The notes below the pieces were generated by a model. It was not told the origin of the DNA. It saw only the letters and a list, made by a program, of their open reading frames with translations, and made no database searches. From contig NZ_RJPR01000002.1 of NCBI RefSeq assembly GCF_003943465.1, positions 266,710 to 330,709 on the forward strand: a DNA stretch of 64,000 bases, in the 5' to 3' direction. Shown piece by piece: positions 52,612-63,957 of this stretch (positions are counted from its first letter, which is position 1; each line of letters begins with the position of its first letter). A program made the translations under genes and the position numbers. Source of the stretch: Streptococcus cristatus (lineage in GTDB: Bacteria > Bacillota > Bacilli > Lactobacillales > Streptococcaceae).

Positions 52612-53826
52612 TTAGGATTGACTTACTTCTAGTTCCTGATACATGGCGTTTCGTCGCTCATTAGCATCAATATTTAAAACAAAGGCAATGGCAACTGATA
52701 GAACCAATAAACTATTTCCCCCCTGAGATAAGAATGGGAAGGTTACACCGGTTGAAGGAATCAAGCCCGAAATACCACCAATATTGACAAAGGTTTGCAT
52801 CAGAATCATACCGCCAATTCCCAAAGCCATCATAGAATTAAATGGATCCTTGGCTCTTGTACCTACGAGAATAATTCGTAAAATCAAGAAAAAGAGCAGG
52901 GCTAAAATTAAAGTAGCTCCAAAGAATCCGACTTCCTCAATAACAATCGAGAAAACAAAGTCTGTATGAGCCTCTGGTAGATAACCTCGTTTTTCAATGG
53001 AGTTTCCTAAACCTAAGCCAAACCAACCACCATTACTCATGGCATAGTAAGAATTGGCCAACTGGTGACCTGAGCCAGACAAATCGTCGAAAGGGTTGAA
53101 AAAAGCACTAAAACGCTTTGCAACATATCCAAAAACAGGAACTTGCTCAACACGCTTGACACCTATCAACCAAATACTCGCTAAAACTGCTGCCGACCCT
53201 CCTACAACAGCACCAAGCATGGTCGAGAACCATCTGTAAGCAATTCCGCTGGTGGAAATTACAATCAAAACTGTTAAGAGCAAAATGGTCGCATTTCCTA
53301 AGTCGGGCATGATAACCACAAGACCAATCAAGAAAGTAACAATAACCCGCCAATCCGTAACGGCACGCGGAATCAACTGATTAAAGGTGATTGCTTGATA
53401 ATCATATACTTCTATTTGCTCTTGTTTCTTAGAAAACTGTAGGGCCAAATACCAGACCAAAATAATCTTCAGGTATTCTGCCGGCTGAGCAGTAACTGGG
53501 CCGATTTTGAGCCAACCGTGTGCCCCATTGATCGTTCCTGTGATAAAGCGTGAGAGTAAAAGCAGAATAATTTCAGCTATGATAACAAACGTAATCACTC
53601 CTGGCCTCTTCAGAAAATCCAGCTTCATTCGGTAAATAATCCCAATCATCACCAAGCTGAAGAGCCAAAAACCTGCTTGAGTGGCGACCATTCGAAAACT
53701 ATTGAGCCCATTTTGAATGAGGATGGGGCTCGTCGTGGAATAAACGACAATCAAGCCAATGCCAGATAACAGCATGTACGGAATCAAAATTGAGTAATTC
53801 AATAAATGCTTTTTGTCAATTTTCAT
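52612..53826 (-). CDS. ftsW: Septal peptidoglycan polymerase FtsW
   Basis: A 404-residue SEDS protein with ten predicted membrane segments. PAEYLKIILVWYLALQF (about residues 117-133), the catalytic-loop region (SGSGHQLANSYYAMSNGGWF, about 250-269) and EAHTDFVFSIVIEEVGFFGA (about 284-303) are typical. It polymerises glycan strands at the division septum with a class B PBP. A TG-extended -10 TATAAT lies at 53860-53865. It precedes ppc, as in related streptococci. Confidence 0.95.
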   Translation of the reverse strand: MKIDKKHLLNYSILIPYMLLSGIGLIVVYSTTSPILIQNGLNSFRMVATQAGFWLFSLVMIGIIYRMKLDFLKRPGVITFVIIAEIILLLLSRFITGTINGAHGWLKIGPVTAQPAEYLKIILVWYLALQFSKKQEQIEVYDYQAITFNQLIPRAVTDWRVIVTFLIGLVVIMPDLGNATILLLTVLIVISTSGIAYRWFSTMLGAVVGGSAAVLASIWLIGVKRVEQVPVFGYVAKRFSAFFNPFDDLSGSGHQLANSYYAMSNGGWFGLGLGNSIEKRGYLPEAHTDFVFSIVIEEVGFFGATLILALLFFLILRIILVGTRAKDPFNSMMALGIGGMILMQTFVNIGGISGLIPSTGVTFPFLSQGGNSLLVLSVAIAFVLNIDANERRNAMYQELEVSQS

Positions 53827-54053
53827 ATTTCACCATTTAATTTCTAAAATTCAACCTTCATTATACCACCTTTTGACTCGAAAAAAAAGCATTAGGATAG
53901 CTTCAAAAGATTTTTGCTTATTTATCGCCTCAAAAATTCTATTATTTCAAATTGTTTTATCTTCTATTGCAATCAGATTACATTTTCGTATTTCGCTGGG
54001 AATATGGATAAATACTTTGCTTTTCTATTTATTTTACGTTACAATGAAACAGT

Positions 54054-54899
54054 ATGAGAAAAAGGATTAAACCGCTTGCACTCTTGCTATTTTTTGCTTG
54101 CTTTATTCTATACATTGTCATAAGCAAACACCATCTTGATGTGCAAATTAAACAAGCCCAAACAAAAAAAACTCAAGTCAGTCAGGTGACAACCAAGAAA
54201 AAAAAGGAGGAAACTCCTTCAGACGAACCTGAGGAAGAATTGCTTAATAAGCCTATCGTTGACCTTTCTGGTTGGCAATTGCCCAGCGAAATAGACTATG
54301 ATACCTTATCAACAAATATTTCTGGTGCTATCATTCGCGTGCATAGTGGAGCTCAAGCAAAAAAAGAAAATGTTGCCACTCATTTAAATGGACTTGACAA
54401 ATCATTTGCTACCCATATTCAAGAGTTTCAAAAACGGGGGATTCCTGTGGCTGTGTATGCTTATATAGCAGCAGGCAATATCAAAGAAATGGAAAAAGAA
54501 GCTGAAAGCTTCTACAAGGCATCTTCGAAATATAAACCTACCTTTTACTGGCTTGATGTTGAAGAAAAGACTATGGGCGACATGAACGCAGGAATTGAGG
54601 CTTTTCGTGCCAAGCTTGAAAGTCTTGGAGCTCAAAATATTGGTATCTACATCGGTACCTATTTCATGGAAGAGCACAGTATCTCAACTGAGAAATTTAC
54701 TGCCGTTTGGATTCCAACTTATGGCTATAATGACGGCTACTATAACGCTGCTCCAAATACTGAACAGCCCTATGACCTACATCAATACACCTCAGAAGGT
54801 AAATTGGAAGGTTTCCCACATAACTTAGACCTCAATCAGCTCTCTCCCGTACAGGATAAAAAAGAGACTTACAAGAAATTATTTTCAACACCAAAATAA
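54054..54899 (+). CDS. Membrane-anchored GH25 family lysozyme-like protein
   Basis: A 281-residue protein with a Lys/Arg start, one N-terminal membrane segment (about residues 8-24), a lysine/threonine-rich stalk and a GH25 (muramidase-type) domain from about residue 68. Active-site candidates are Asp in IVDLSGWQLPS and the Asp/Glu pair in YWLDVEEKTMG (about 164-174). It should act on the cell wall outside the membrane. It faces away from ftsW, and the gap of 227 nt holds both promoters. Full length. Exact substrate unverified. Confidence 0.85.
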   Translation: MRKRIKPLALLLFFACFILYIVISKHHLDVQIKQAQTKKTQVSQVTTKKKKEETPSDEPEEELLNKPIVDLSGWQLPSEIDYDTLSTNISGAIIRVHSGAQAKKENVATHLNGLDKSFATHIQEFQKRGIPVAVYAYIAAGNIKEMEKEAESFYKASSKYKPTFYWLDVEEKTMGDMNAGIEAFRAKLESLGAQNIGIYIGTYFMEEHSISTEKFTAVWIPTYGYNDGYYNAAPNTEQPYDLHQYTSEGKLEGFPHNLDLNQLSPVQDKKETYKKLFSTPK

Positions 54900-55030
54900 A
54901 AAGGATGCAAGATATTGTTAGGAAATCTTGTATCTTTTTTCTCTGTACAAGATATTTTTCTTGCTTTTTTCAGAAAAGTGTGTAGCTTTATGGTACAATA
55001 GTCTAATGAAAAAACTTGTAGGGAGATATT

Positions 55031-55873
55031 ATGATTTCATGGATTGCTAGAGTTTTAAAAGGGATGATTATCGCGCTTGGCTTCATTCTGCCTGGTGTGT
55101 CTGGCGGTGTATTAGCCGCGATTTTGGGGATTTATGAGCGAATGATTCGCTTTTTAGCCCATATCAAAGAAAATTTTGTCGAGAATGTTCTCTACTTCAC
55201 TCCTGTAGCTATTGGGATGGTTTTAGGGATCGCAGCCTTCTCCTATCCGGTCAATCTCTTGCTGGATAATTACAAGGTTATCGTTCTCTGGGGCTTTGCT
55301 GGAGCAATCATCGGTACCATTCCCAGCCTGATCAAAGAATCCGTCAAGGAATCCGACAGAGATCGAGCTGATACTGTTACCTTCTGGCTTAGTTTTATTT
55401 TGTCGGGCGTCTTCCTCTATTCACTAAATGGAATGGTGGGAACACTGCCAGCTAACTTCTTATCCTTTGTTTTAGCAGGTGCTCTTATCGCCTTAGGAAT
55501 CCTGATCCCAGGACTTAGTCCTTCAAATCTGCTATTGATTCTAGGGCTCTATACTCCCATGCTGACAGGATTTAAACGTCTGGATTTATTTGGCACCTTC
55601 CTGCCAATCGGCATCGGTGGCGCTCTGGCTCTGATTCTCTTTTCAAAAGCCATGGATTACATTTTAAAACATTATCATTCCCGCGTTTACCATTTTATCA
55701 TTGGCATTGTATTGTCCAGCACCTTGCTCATTGTCCTCCCTCAAAGCGGCAACAATGAGAGCATTAGTTATGCAGGCGTATCCATTTTCACACTCGTTCT
55801 TGCCGCCTTTTTCTTTGGACTAGGCATCTGGCTAGGAATTTGGATGTCCCAACTAGAAGAGAAATATAAATAA
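55031..55873 (+). CDS. DUF368 membrane protein, undecaprenyl phosphate transporter type (PopT)
   Basis: A 280-residue protein with about eight membrane segments and two copies of the family repeat. The first is GFILPGVSGGVLAAILGIYE (about residues 17-36) and the second is GILIPGLSPSNLLLILGLYT (about 157-176). DUF368 proteins have been shown to recycle undecaprenyl phosphate to the inner face of the membrane for wall synthesis. It lies with ftsW and the GH25 gene in a cell-envelope region. Stop and next start are adjacent to the YbaK gene, so they are co-transcribed. Confidence 0.87.
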   Translation: MISWIARVLKGMIIALGFILPGVSGGVLAAILGIYERMIRFLAHIKENFVENVLYFTPVAIGMVLGIAAFSYPVNLLLDNYKVIVLWGFAGAIIGTIPSLIKESVKESDRDRADTVTFWLSFILSGVFLYSLNGMVGTLPANFLSFVLAGALIALGILIPGLSPSNLLLILGLYTPMLTGFKRLDLFGTFLPIGIGGALALILFSKAMDYILKHYHSRVYHFIIGIVLSSTLLIVLPQSGNNESISYAGVSIFTLVLAAFFFGLGIWLGIWMSQLEEKYK

Positions 55874-56349
55874 TGGCTAAAAAGACAAAACTCAAAAAAA
55901 CATTGGTCGAGCAAATTTTAAACAAGGCAAAAATCGAACACCAAGGTTTGCAGATTAATGCTTTAGATGATAGCCTGACAGAGGAATTTGACCGCTCGCA
56001 AATTTATAAAACACTGGCTTTAAACGGAGATAAAACAGGAACAGTCATTGGCATCCTGCCTATCACCGAACATCTGTCGGAAAAGAAATTAGCAAAAATT
56101 TCAGGCAATAAAAAAGTCAGCATGATTCCGCAGAAAGATTTAGAAAAAACGACTGGTTACATCCATGGCGCTAATAATCCTGTCGGCATTCGCCAAAAAC
56201 ACTCCTTCCCCATTTTCATCGACCAAACAGCTCTGAGTCGCGAAAGTATTATTGTTTCTGCTGGTGAAGTCGGCCGTAGCATCCAGATCAAGGCTCAGGA
56301 TTTGGCTGACTTTGTTCAAGCACAGTTTGCGGACTTGAAAGAGGACTAA
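55873..56349 (+). CDS. YbaK/EbsC-type aminoacyl-tRNA deacylase
   Basis: A 158-residue YbaK-family protein (MAKKTKLKKTLVEQILNKAK). Conserved elements are FDRSQIYKTLALNGDKTGTV (about residues 39-58) and YIHGANNPVGIRQ (about 97-109). Members hydrolyse mischarged Cys-tRNA-Pro or related tRNAs. It starts at the stop of the DUF368 gene. Substrate is by family only. Confidence 0.87.
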   Translation: MAKKTKLKKTLVEQILNKAKIEHQGLQINALDDSLTEEFDRSQIYKTLALNGDKTGTVIGILPITEHLSEKKLAKISGNKKVSMIPQKDLEKTTGYIHGANNPVGIRQKHSFPIFIDQTALSRESIIVSAGEVGRSIQIKAQDLADFVQAQFADLKED

Positions 56350-56382
56350 GTTTTTAGCTTCAAAAGGAAAAAGGATCTTGAT

Positions 56383-57024
56383 ATGAAATTGTATTTTATC
56401 CGACATGGAAAAACCGAATGGAATCTAGAAATGCGTTTCCAAGGAGCCAGCGGAGATTCTCCACTGCTGGCGACATCCATTGACGAGCTCAAGCGTTTGG
56501 GCAAGCATTTATCAGAAGTTCAATTCGATAAAATCTACTCTAGCGATTTGCCTCGCGCTTACCATTCTGCAGAAATTATCCAAAGTGAAAATCAGTATCA
56601 AACCGACATTGTTTCGACTCCTGAACTAAGAGAGTGGGCTCTTGGAAAACTAGAAGGAGCCAAAATTGCTACTGTAGAAGCCACTTATCCTCAGCAGATG
56701 TGGGCTTTTCGCCACGATCTATCCCAGTTTGATCACCAACTATTTGATGCAGAATCCGTCGCTCAAACCACCAATCGGACAATTGCCTTCGTGAAGTCTC
56801 TCAAAGGGAAAGGTTATCAAAATGTCTTGATTGTCGGACATGGGGCCAACCTAACTGCCAGCATTCGTCGCCTGCTCGGTTACGAAACATCTTTGCTCCG
56901 TAAGGACGGAGGCTTGGCCAATGCTAGCGTCACCATTTTGGAAACAGACGACTTTGACTCTTTCAAGTTACTTGCTTGGAACAACTTAGATTACATGCGA
57001 ACAGATGAAACTGCGAATCTTTAA
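56383..57024 (+). CDS. Histidine phosphatase family protein
   Basis: A 213-residue phosphoglycerate-mutase-like phosphatase. Catalytic LYFIRHGKTEWNLE starts at residue 3 (His8) and the second His is in LIVGHGANL (about residue 151), with the Glu in TPELREWALGKLEG. The substrate may be a phosphosugar or phosphopeptide; it is not a glycolytic mutase. It lies 33 nt past the YbaK gene, likely in one operon. Nothing odd. Confidence 0.88.
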   Translation: MKLYFIRHGKTEWNLEMRFQGASGDSPLLATSIDELKRLGKHLSEVQFDKIYSSDLPRAYHSAEIIQSENQYQTDIVSTPELREWALGKLEGAKIATVEATYPQQMWAFRHDLSQFDHQLFDAESVAQTTNRTIAFVKSLKGKGYQNVLIVGHGANLTASIRRLLGYETSLLRKDGGLANASVTILETDDFDSFKLLAWNNLDYMRTDETANL

Positions 57025-57086
57025 ACATCGCAGTTTTTCTATTTTTATCGATAATTATTGCTGAATTTCCTTTTATTTTGTGATAG

Positions 57087-58607
<1,521 letters not shown>

Positions 58608-58637
58608 TCTCAAACTTACAAAATTTTAAAAAAAACA

Positions 58638-58669
58638 AATCCCGCTGGAATTCCATCGGGATTTTTCAC
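58638..58669 (+). terminator. Terminator after lysS
   Basis: AATCCCG and CGGGATT arms, with a short loop and TTTT on the plus strand, lie about 30 nt past the lysS stop. The stem is imperfect but strong. Confidence 0.85.
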
Positions 58670-58674
58670 ATGAC

Positions 58675-58700
58675 AAAAAGTCTGGTCTCCCAGACTTTTG
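58675..58700 (-). terminator. Terminator after the MacB-type permease gene
   Basis: AAAAGTCTGG and CCAGACTTTT form a perfect stem; TTTTTG follows on the minus strand, directly past the permease stop at 58707. It is back to back with the lysS terminator. Confidence 0.87.
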
Positions 58701-58706
58701 CTAACA

Positions 58707-59963
58707 TTATTCATATCTCAGCGCTTCAATCGGATCTAGTTTAGAGGCTTTATTAGCTGGCAAGATACCAAAGACAATACCAACCATGGCTGAGAAGACA
58801 AGGCTTCCAACTGCTGCAGTGACAGAGACAACTGGTGGGCCTCCAAATACGTTTTCAGGCACGACTGCAGCTAGCAGAGCATTGATCCCGTAGGCAAGGC
58901 TAAGCCCAAGCAGGCCACCGATAAGGGTCAAAACCATGGATTCAATCAAGAACTGTGTGAGAATATTTCCACGCGTTGCTCCAAGAGCTTTTCGTAAACC
59001 AATTTCCCGTGTCCGCTCTGTAACGGATACCAACATAATATTCATCACACCGATACCACCAACAAAGAGGGAAATTCCTGCAATAGCTCCGATAACACCG
59101 GTCATAGTTCCTGTGATTTGATTGTACTGCTCCAGCAAGGTATCCATATTTAGGATTTGATATTCTCCTTGACGAGCTCCTGAAAGAGCTGTCAATTCTT
59201 TGGCCGCTTCTACACCAACTTCGTTGATACGATCCACTTCTGGCACATAGATATAGACAGTTGAGATTTCATCTGTATGAAATTCAGATGCCACCTGTGT
59301 ATTCGCCATCAAGGCGCTACCCGAGCTCATACTCATGCTCTGACCAGCATTGGGATCCTTATAGATACCAACAACCCGATAGTTACTATCACCGACTGAA
59401 ACTATTTTATTCAGGGCTTCCGCACTACTTCCAAACAGGCTGGTTGCCACTGTTTCATCAATCATCATCACATTAGAAAAACTTTGATAGTCACTAGGCA
59501 AGAGAGTTCGTCCAGCTAAAATCTCATATTTTCTAATTTTAAAGAATGTAGCATTCACGCCCGTAATGTTGACCTTATCAGACTTCTTGTTCTGATAAGA
59601 AAAGTCAGCTGTTGAACCATTGGTCACATAATAGCCCTTGACGCCGTCAATTTTTAATAGTTCCTTGACCCAAGACTCTTGGACAACAGGTGGTTCCTCT
59701 AGTATCTCACTATCTGCATCTTGACCTCCATTGACCTCCATCAAATTAACTCCCATCGTATAATTATTTTTAGTGGGAGAATAAAGCAAGCTCACATACT
59801 TCTGTTCTTTTGTGATGCTCTTGGTAACTCCCTGTTGCATTCCATTTCCCAGTGCCAAGATGACGACAACAGACGCAACCCCGATGATAATCCCAATCAT
59901 GGTCAGAAAAGCCCTCATCTTATGCCCAAGAATGGAACTAATGGCAAATTTAAAATTTTGCAT
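58707..59963 (-). CDS. MacB-type ABC transporter permease
   Basis: A 418-residue FtsX-like permease: an N-terminal membrane segment (AFLTMIGIIIGVASVVVILA, about residues 14-33), a large extracellular MacB-periplasmic-like domain (about 45-280) and three C-terminal segments. The conserved ERTREIGLRKALGATRGNIL (about 315-334) couples it to the ATPase. With the ATPase and adaptor upstream it forms a three-part efflux or envelope-stress complex (as in MacAB/YknXYZ). Its start overlaps the ATPase stop by 1 nt. Substrate unknown. Confidence 0.9.
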   Translation of the reverse strand: MQNFKFAISSILGHKMRAFLTMIGIIIGVASVVVILALGNGMQQGVTKSITKEQKYVSLLYSPTKNNYTMGVNLMEVNGGQDADSEILEEPPVVQESWVKELLKIDGVKGYYVTNGSTADFSYQNKKSDKVNITGVNATFFKIRKYEILAGRTLLPSDYQSFSNVMMIDETVATSLFGSSAEALNKIVSVGDSNYRVVGIYKDPNAGQSMSMSSGSALMANTQVASEFHTDEISTVYIYVPEVDRINEVGVEAAKELTALSGARQGEYQILNMDTLLEQYNQITGTMTGVIGAIAGISLFVGGIGVMNIMLVSVTERTREIGLRKALGATRGNILTQFLIESMVLTLIGGLLGLSLAYGINALLAAVVPENVFGGPPVVSVTAAVGSLVFSAMVGIVFGILPANKASKLDPIEALRYE

Positions 59964-60661
59964 TAATCACGTTCCTCCTTCTCAGCGCTATCTGAAGAGA
60001 TAAGTCCATCACGAATGACAATCTGGCGCTTAGCATAGGCAGCAATTTCAGGTTCGTGAGTAACCATGATAATTGTTTTTCCTTCAGCGTTCAACTCCGT
60101 CAAGAGTTCCATAATTTGCTCGCCAGTTTTGGTATCGAGGGCTCCTGTCGGCTCGTCGGCAAGAATAATCGAAGGATTGTTTACCAAGGCACGCGCAATG
60201 GCAACACGTTGCTTCTGTCCCCCAGACAACTCTGACGGCAAGTGAGTCATACGAGTACCCAAATCTACTTTTTCTAAATACTGCTTAGCTAGATTTTTTC
60301 GACTTCCTTGTGACACCCCCGCATAAATCAACGGGAGTTCTACATTTTGAAGGGCATTTAATTTAGATAAGAGGAAAAATTGCTGAAAAACGAAGCCGAT
60401 TTGATTATTTCGAACCTTGGCTAACTTCTTATCACCCAAGTTTGCAACATCTTCATTTTCTAAAAAATACTCGCCAGTAGACGGGCGATCCAACATCCCG
60501 ATAATATTCATCAGGGTGGACTTCCCGGAACCAGACGGCCCCATGATAGCCACAAACTCGCCCTCTTCAACTGTCAAATTGATATTTTTTAAGACTTTAA
60601 GTTCTTGATCACCATTCCGATAGGTTTTATTAATATTTCGTAGATCAATGAGTTTTTTCAT
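59963..60661 (-). CDS. MacB/LolD-type ABC transporter ATPase
   Basis: A 232-residue ATPase with Walker [12 protein letters not shown] (about residue 41), Q loop [14 protein letters not shown], signature [15 protein letters not shown] (about 143) and Walker [12 protein letters not shown] (about 162). It powers the MacB-type permease downstream. Its start overlaps the adaptor gene end by 17 nt. No anomaly. Confidence 0.94.
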   Translation of the reverse strand: MKKLIDLRNINKTYRNGDQELKVLKNINLTVEEGEFVAIMGPSGSGKSTLMNIIGMLDRPSTGEYFLENEDVANLGDKKLAKVRNNQIGFVFQQFFLLSKLNALQNVELPLIYAGVSQGSRKNLAKQYLEKVDLGTRMTHLPSELSGGQKQRVAIARALVNNPSIILADEPTGALDTKTGEQIMELLTELNAEGKTIIMVTHEPEIAAYAKRQIVIRDGLISSDSAEKEERD

Positions 60662-61796
60662 CCGCTTTCACCTCTTGACCATCTTTCAAGCTATCTGTTG
60701 GATTGGTGATAACTTTACTGTCTTTTGTCAAACCAGATGAGATTTCTTGATTTTCAGCATCAGCATTCCCTAAGGTTACTTCCACTTTCTTTGCTTTACC
60801 TTTTTCGACAGTCCAAACGTAGTTCTTGTCTCCGTCTGAAATGATACTGCTTGCTGGTACAAGAATCCCTTTTGTATTGTTTTTCACTTCAACGCTGACA
60901 GAGAAACCTTGCTTCAAATCACCAATTTCACTTGTAATATCGACTGTAAATGGATATTTTGCAGAGGAAGCCGCGCCACCTGTATTGGTTGATGAAGCTT
61001 GCTGCCCATCCTTAGGATAGTTGGAAATATAGCTAATTTTACCTGTCCATTTTTTGTCAGGATATACTTTAGAAGTAATGCTTACTTCTTGTCCAACTGA
61101 CAAATTAGCCAGATTGTACTCAGAGAGTTCTCCCTTGATTTGAAGACTGCCGTTGCTGACAATGTGCACCAAGGTTTGGTTAGTTCCTGTTGTGGATTTG
61201 GATACATCGCGATTTACTTCTACTACTGTTCCCTCAACAGTGCTTGTAACAGTCGCTGCATTCAACAAAGCTTGCGCCTTGTTCATATTGTCCACAGCGT
61301 CTGAACGTGCATCACGCAAATCAGCCAGTTGAGAATCGACGGTACGTTGAGCAGAAGCAAGGGACTTACTATCCGTCTCTTCATCGCCAGTTTTTTCTAC
61401 TGTCGCCCCATTAGTCTGTAAGTCATTAATCTGACGGTCAGCCTTATTGACAGCACGAACTGCTGCATCATAATTTGCTTGAGCTTCTGCACTCTTATAT
61501 TGAACAAGTGCTTGTCCTACAGCTACTTGGTCGCCAACATTGACTAGGACGGACTCCAAGTCGCCCTTGGTAGCATCATAATAAACATATTGCTCTGAGT
61601 TAGCCGTTACGGTCCCCGTCAACAGGACAGATGAGGCTATGCTACCTTCTTTTGCCTGCTGCACAATTGGTGCAACTTCCTTAGGTTCTGTTGTAGAACT
61701 AAGATTGCTCAGGACTATTGCAGAAATTGCTCCCAATACAACTACAACAGCAACTCCGATAATACTAAATAGCTGCCATTTTTTCAGCTTTTTCAT
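60645..61796 (-). CDS. HlyD/MacA-type efflux adaptor
   Basis: A 383-residue membrane-anchored adaptor: one N-terminal segment (about residues 9-29), a biotinyl-lipoyl half (TKGDLESVLVNVGDQVAVGQ about 74-93), a coiled hairpin of about 80 residues with alanine/aspartate-rich heptads, the second lipoyl half (ATVTSTVEGTVVEVN), and a beta-barrel end. It is the first gene of the adaptor-ATPase-permease operon. In Gram-positives such adaptors hold the extracellular side of the MacB-like pump. Promoter not obvious. Confidence 0.9.
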   Translation of the reverse strand: MKKLKKWQLFSIIGVAVVVVLGAISAIVLSNLSSTTEPKEVAPIVQQAKEGSIASSVLLTGTVTANSEQYVYYDATKGDLESVLVNVGDQVAVGQALVQYKSAEAQANYDAAVRAVNKADRQINDLQTNGATVEKTGDEETDSKSLASAQRTVDSQLADLRDARSDAVDNMNKAQALLNAATVTSTVEGTVVEVNRDVSKSTTGTNQTLVHIVSNGSLQIKGELSEYNLANLSVGQEVSITSKVYPDKKWTGKISYISNYPKDGQQASSTNTGGAASSAKYPFTVDITSEIGDLKQGFSVSVEVKNNTKGILVPASSIISDGDKNYVWTVEKGKAKKVEVTLGNADAENQEISSGLTKDSKVITNPTDSLKDGQEVKADEKTH

Positions 61797-62009
61797 CTTT
61801 TTTCCTCCTCTTGATGAAAACCATTTTTCTTTTATACTACATTATATCATAAGCCTAACATATTGTGATAGGAAAAGGGATAAAATCCCTAAAAGGCCAT
61901 TTTTCCTCTATAAACGCTGTAAAATCTCTAGATCATAGCAGATTTTTGCATTCATTTTCTAAAAAAGGTACAATTACTTCATATTGATTAAAGGAGCTTC
62001 TATCTAACT

Positions 62010-63359
62010 ATGAAAGAATTCGATATTATTGCAATTGGCGGTGGTAGCGGGGGTATTGCTACCATGAATCGCGCTGGTGAGCATGGCGCTAAAGCAGCTG
62101 TCATTGAAGAAAAGAAATTAGGGGGAACCTGTGTCAATGTCGGTTGTGTCCCTAAAAAAATCATGTGGTACGGTGCTCAGATTGCCGAGGCTATCCAACA
62201 CTACGGACCAGACTATGGCTTTACTTCAGAAAATCAGCGCTTTGACTTTGCTACCTTACGAAAGAATCGGGAAGCCTACATTGACCGCGCTCGCTCATCC
62301 TATGATGGCAGCTTCAAACGCAACGGCGTTGAACTGATCGAAGGTCGCGCTCATTTCGTTGACAAGCATACAGTCGAAGTCAATGGAGAATTGATTCGCG
62401 CCAAACACATCGTAATTGCAACAGGTGCTCATGCAGCCATTCCTCAGATTCCCGGTGCCGAATACGGCGAGACTTCTGATGATGTCTTTGCTTGGGAAGA
62501 GCTTCCCAAGTCTGTTGCTGTCGTCGGAGCAGGCTATATCGCAGTGGAGCTTGCTGGTGTCCTCCATACTCTAGGTGTCAAGACGGATCTCTTTGTCCGC
62601 CGCGACCGTCCTCTCCGCAATTTCGATAGCTATCTGATTGACGAATTGGTATCTGAAATGGAAAAATCTGGTCCTAGTCTTCATGCTCACAAGATACCCG
62701 AACGAGTGGAAAAACTTCCTGATGGTCAGCTACAACTCTACTTCCAAGACGGTAGTAGCCATATTGCTGAGCGGATCATCTGGGCCATTGGCCGCAAGCC
62801 AAATGTCCAAGGTCTCAATCTTGATGCTGCAGGGGTTACCCTAAATGACCGAGGCTTCATCGCTGTGGATGAATACCAAAATACTGTCGTACCTGGCATC
62901 TATGCCTTGGGCGATGTGACGGGCGAAAAAGAGCTGACACCAGTAGCAATTAAGGCTGGACGCACCCTGTCTGAACGCCTCTTTAACGGCAAGACAGATG
63001 CCAAGATGGATTACTCCACTATTCCGACTGTCGTCTTCTCCCACCCCGCTATTGGCACAGTAGGGCTGACGGAGGAAGAAGCTATTCGAGATTATGGTGC
63101 TGAGCAAATTCATGTCTACACCTCTAGCTTCACATCCATGTACTCAGCTGTCACCCAGCACCGCCAACAGGCTCGCTTCAAGCTTATCACTGCGGGTCAC
63201 GATGAAAAGGTTGTCGGCCTCCATGGCATTGGCTATGGCGTAGATGAGATGATTCAAGGCTTCGCTGTTGCTATTAAGATGGGAGCTACCAAAGCTGATT
63301 TCGACGCCACCGTAGCCATCCACCCAACTGGCTCCGAAGAATTTGTCACCATGCGCTAA
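62010..63359 (+). CDS. gor: Glutathione reductase
   Basis: A 449-residue flavoprotein disulphide reductase. FAD site [17 protein letters not shown] (about residues 5-21), redox CxxxxC in [13 protein letters not shown] (about 39-51), NADPH site [16 protein letters not shown] (about 168-183) and C-terminal His-Glu in [10 protein letters not shown] are complete. It reduces glutathione disulphide and protects against oxidative stress, as in other streptococci. It faces away from the ABC operon; 213 nt separate the two starts and hold both promoters. Confidence 0.94.
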   Translation: MKEFDIIAIGGGSGGIATMNRAGEHGAKAAVIEEKKLGGTCVNVGCVPKKIMWYGAQIAEAIQHYGPDYGFTSENQRFDFATLRKNREAYIDRARSSYDGSFKRNGVELIEGRAHFVDKHTVEVNGELIRAKHIVIATGAHAAIPQIPGAEYGETSDDVFAWEELPKSVAVVGAGYIAVELAGVLHTLGVKTDLFVRRDRPLRNFDSYLIDELVSEMEKSGPSLHAHKIPERVEKLPDGQLQLYFQDGSSHIAERIIWAIGRKPNVQGLNLDAAGVTLNDRGFIAVDEYQNTVVPGIYALGDVTGEKELTPVAIKAGRTLSERLFNGKTDAKMDYSTIPTVVFSHPAIGTVGLTEEEAIRDYGAEQIHVYTSSFTSMYSAVTQHRQQARFKLITAGHDEKVVGLHGIGYGVDEMIQGFAVAIKMGATKADFDATVAIHPTGSEEFVTMR

Positions 63360-63799
63360 AAGTTTCTTCTTTCGTCTTTCTAAAGCTCATTATTATCATA
63401 AAATAAAGAATAATGGGCAACCATAACTTATCCTTTCATTTTCGATTTTTATCTTACATTTTTGTAAGAAAGAAGTCTTATACCATTTGAATAGACCTAG
63501 TCACACTATCTGGATTTATTCTTTGACTTCTTACTTTATTTTAAAGCATAAGATTCAATTATCATTCAAGAAATTCTAAATTATTTCTAAAATTGAGGAA
63601 GATTTATTTAAAGGATCTTCCTCTTTTTTATTTAGTTGGCTCACTTCTTCTGGACAAGCTTCTAAATTGTAATTTTTGAAGATAGTCTTATTTTCTTGAA
63701 ATATTTATAACTTCCCAACCATCTTTTACCCTTTCTGCTATTCAAGAAACCGTATTTTTGATATGATAGTAAGAAATACTAAGAGAAAGGGGATTGGAA
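63360..63799. other. Non-coding gap after gor
   Basis: The 440 bases hold no convincing ORF. A hairpin CTTACA with TGTAAG lies near 63452-63470. The candidate small RNA element (63504-63629) occupies the middle. A TATGAT box near 63760 may be the promoter of the tiny gene at 63800. Otherwise AT-rich, nothing else seen. Confidence 0.4.
63504..63629 (+). ncRNA. Possible small RNA or repeated 3' element, copy B
   Basis: CACTATCTGG and TTCTTTGACTTCTTACT (63504-63535) resemble copy A at 42188. They lead to a strong terminator: GAGGAAGAT (63595-63603) with ATCTTCCTC (63615-63623) and six T. The stem is too far from the gor stop (236 nt) to be its obvious terminator. Confidence 0.35.
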
Positions 63800-63910
63800 A
63801 TGAGCAAAACTAAAAAATTACTAGCAGCTCTAGGAATCATTTTCTTTAATATTTTTGGCTTAATCGCCTTTATCTTCCTCCTCATTCGGAGTCGCAAAAA
63901 GCGAAAATAA
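63800..63910 (+). CDS. Small single-pass membrane protein, 36 residues
   Basis: ATG 63800 follows an AAAGGGGATTGG ribosome site; the frame reads MSKTKKLLAALGIIFFNIFG and LIAFIFLLIRSRKKRK, then TAA. One hydrophobic segment (about 7-29) is flanked by basic ends. A terminator follows, so it is a complete single-gene unit. No family recognised; such peptides can regulate membrane complexes or act as toxins, but nothing here shows either. Confidence 0.6.
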   Translation: MSKTKKLLAALGIIFFNIFGLIAFIFLLIRSRKKRK

Positions 63911-63920
63911 ACAAACAACT

Positions 63921-63957
63921 GTCTAGTCTGATATGAAAAGACTTGACTTTTTTTTAT
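63921..63957 (+). terminator. Terminator after the small membrane protein gene
   Basis: GTCTAGTC (63921-63928) pairs with GACTTGAC (63940-63947) with one wobble, followed by eight T on the plus strand. Confidence 0.75.
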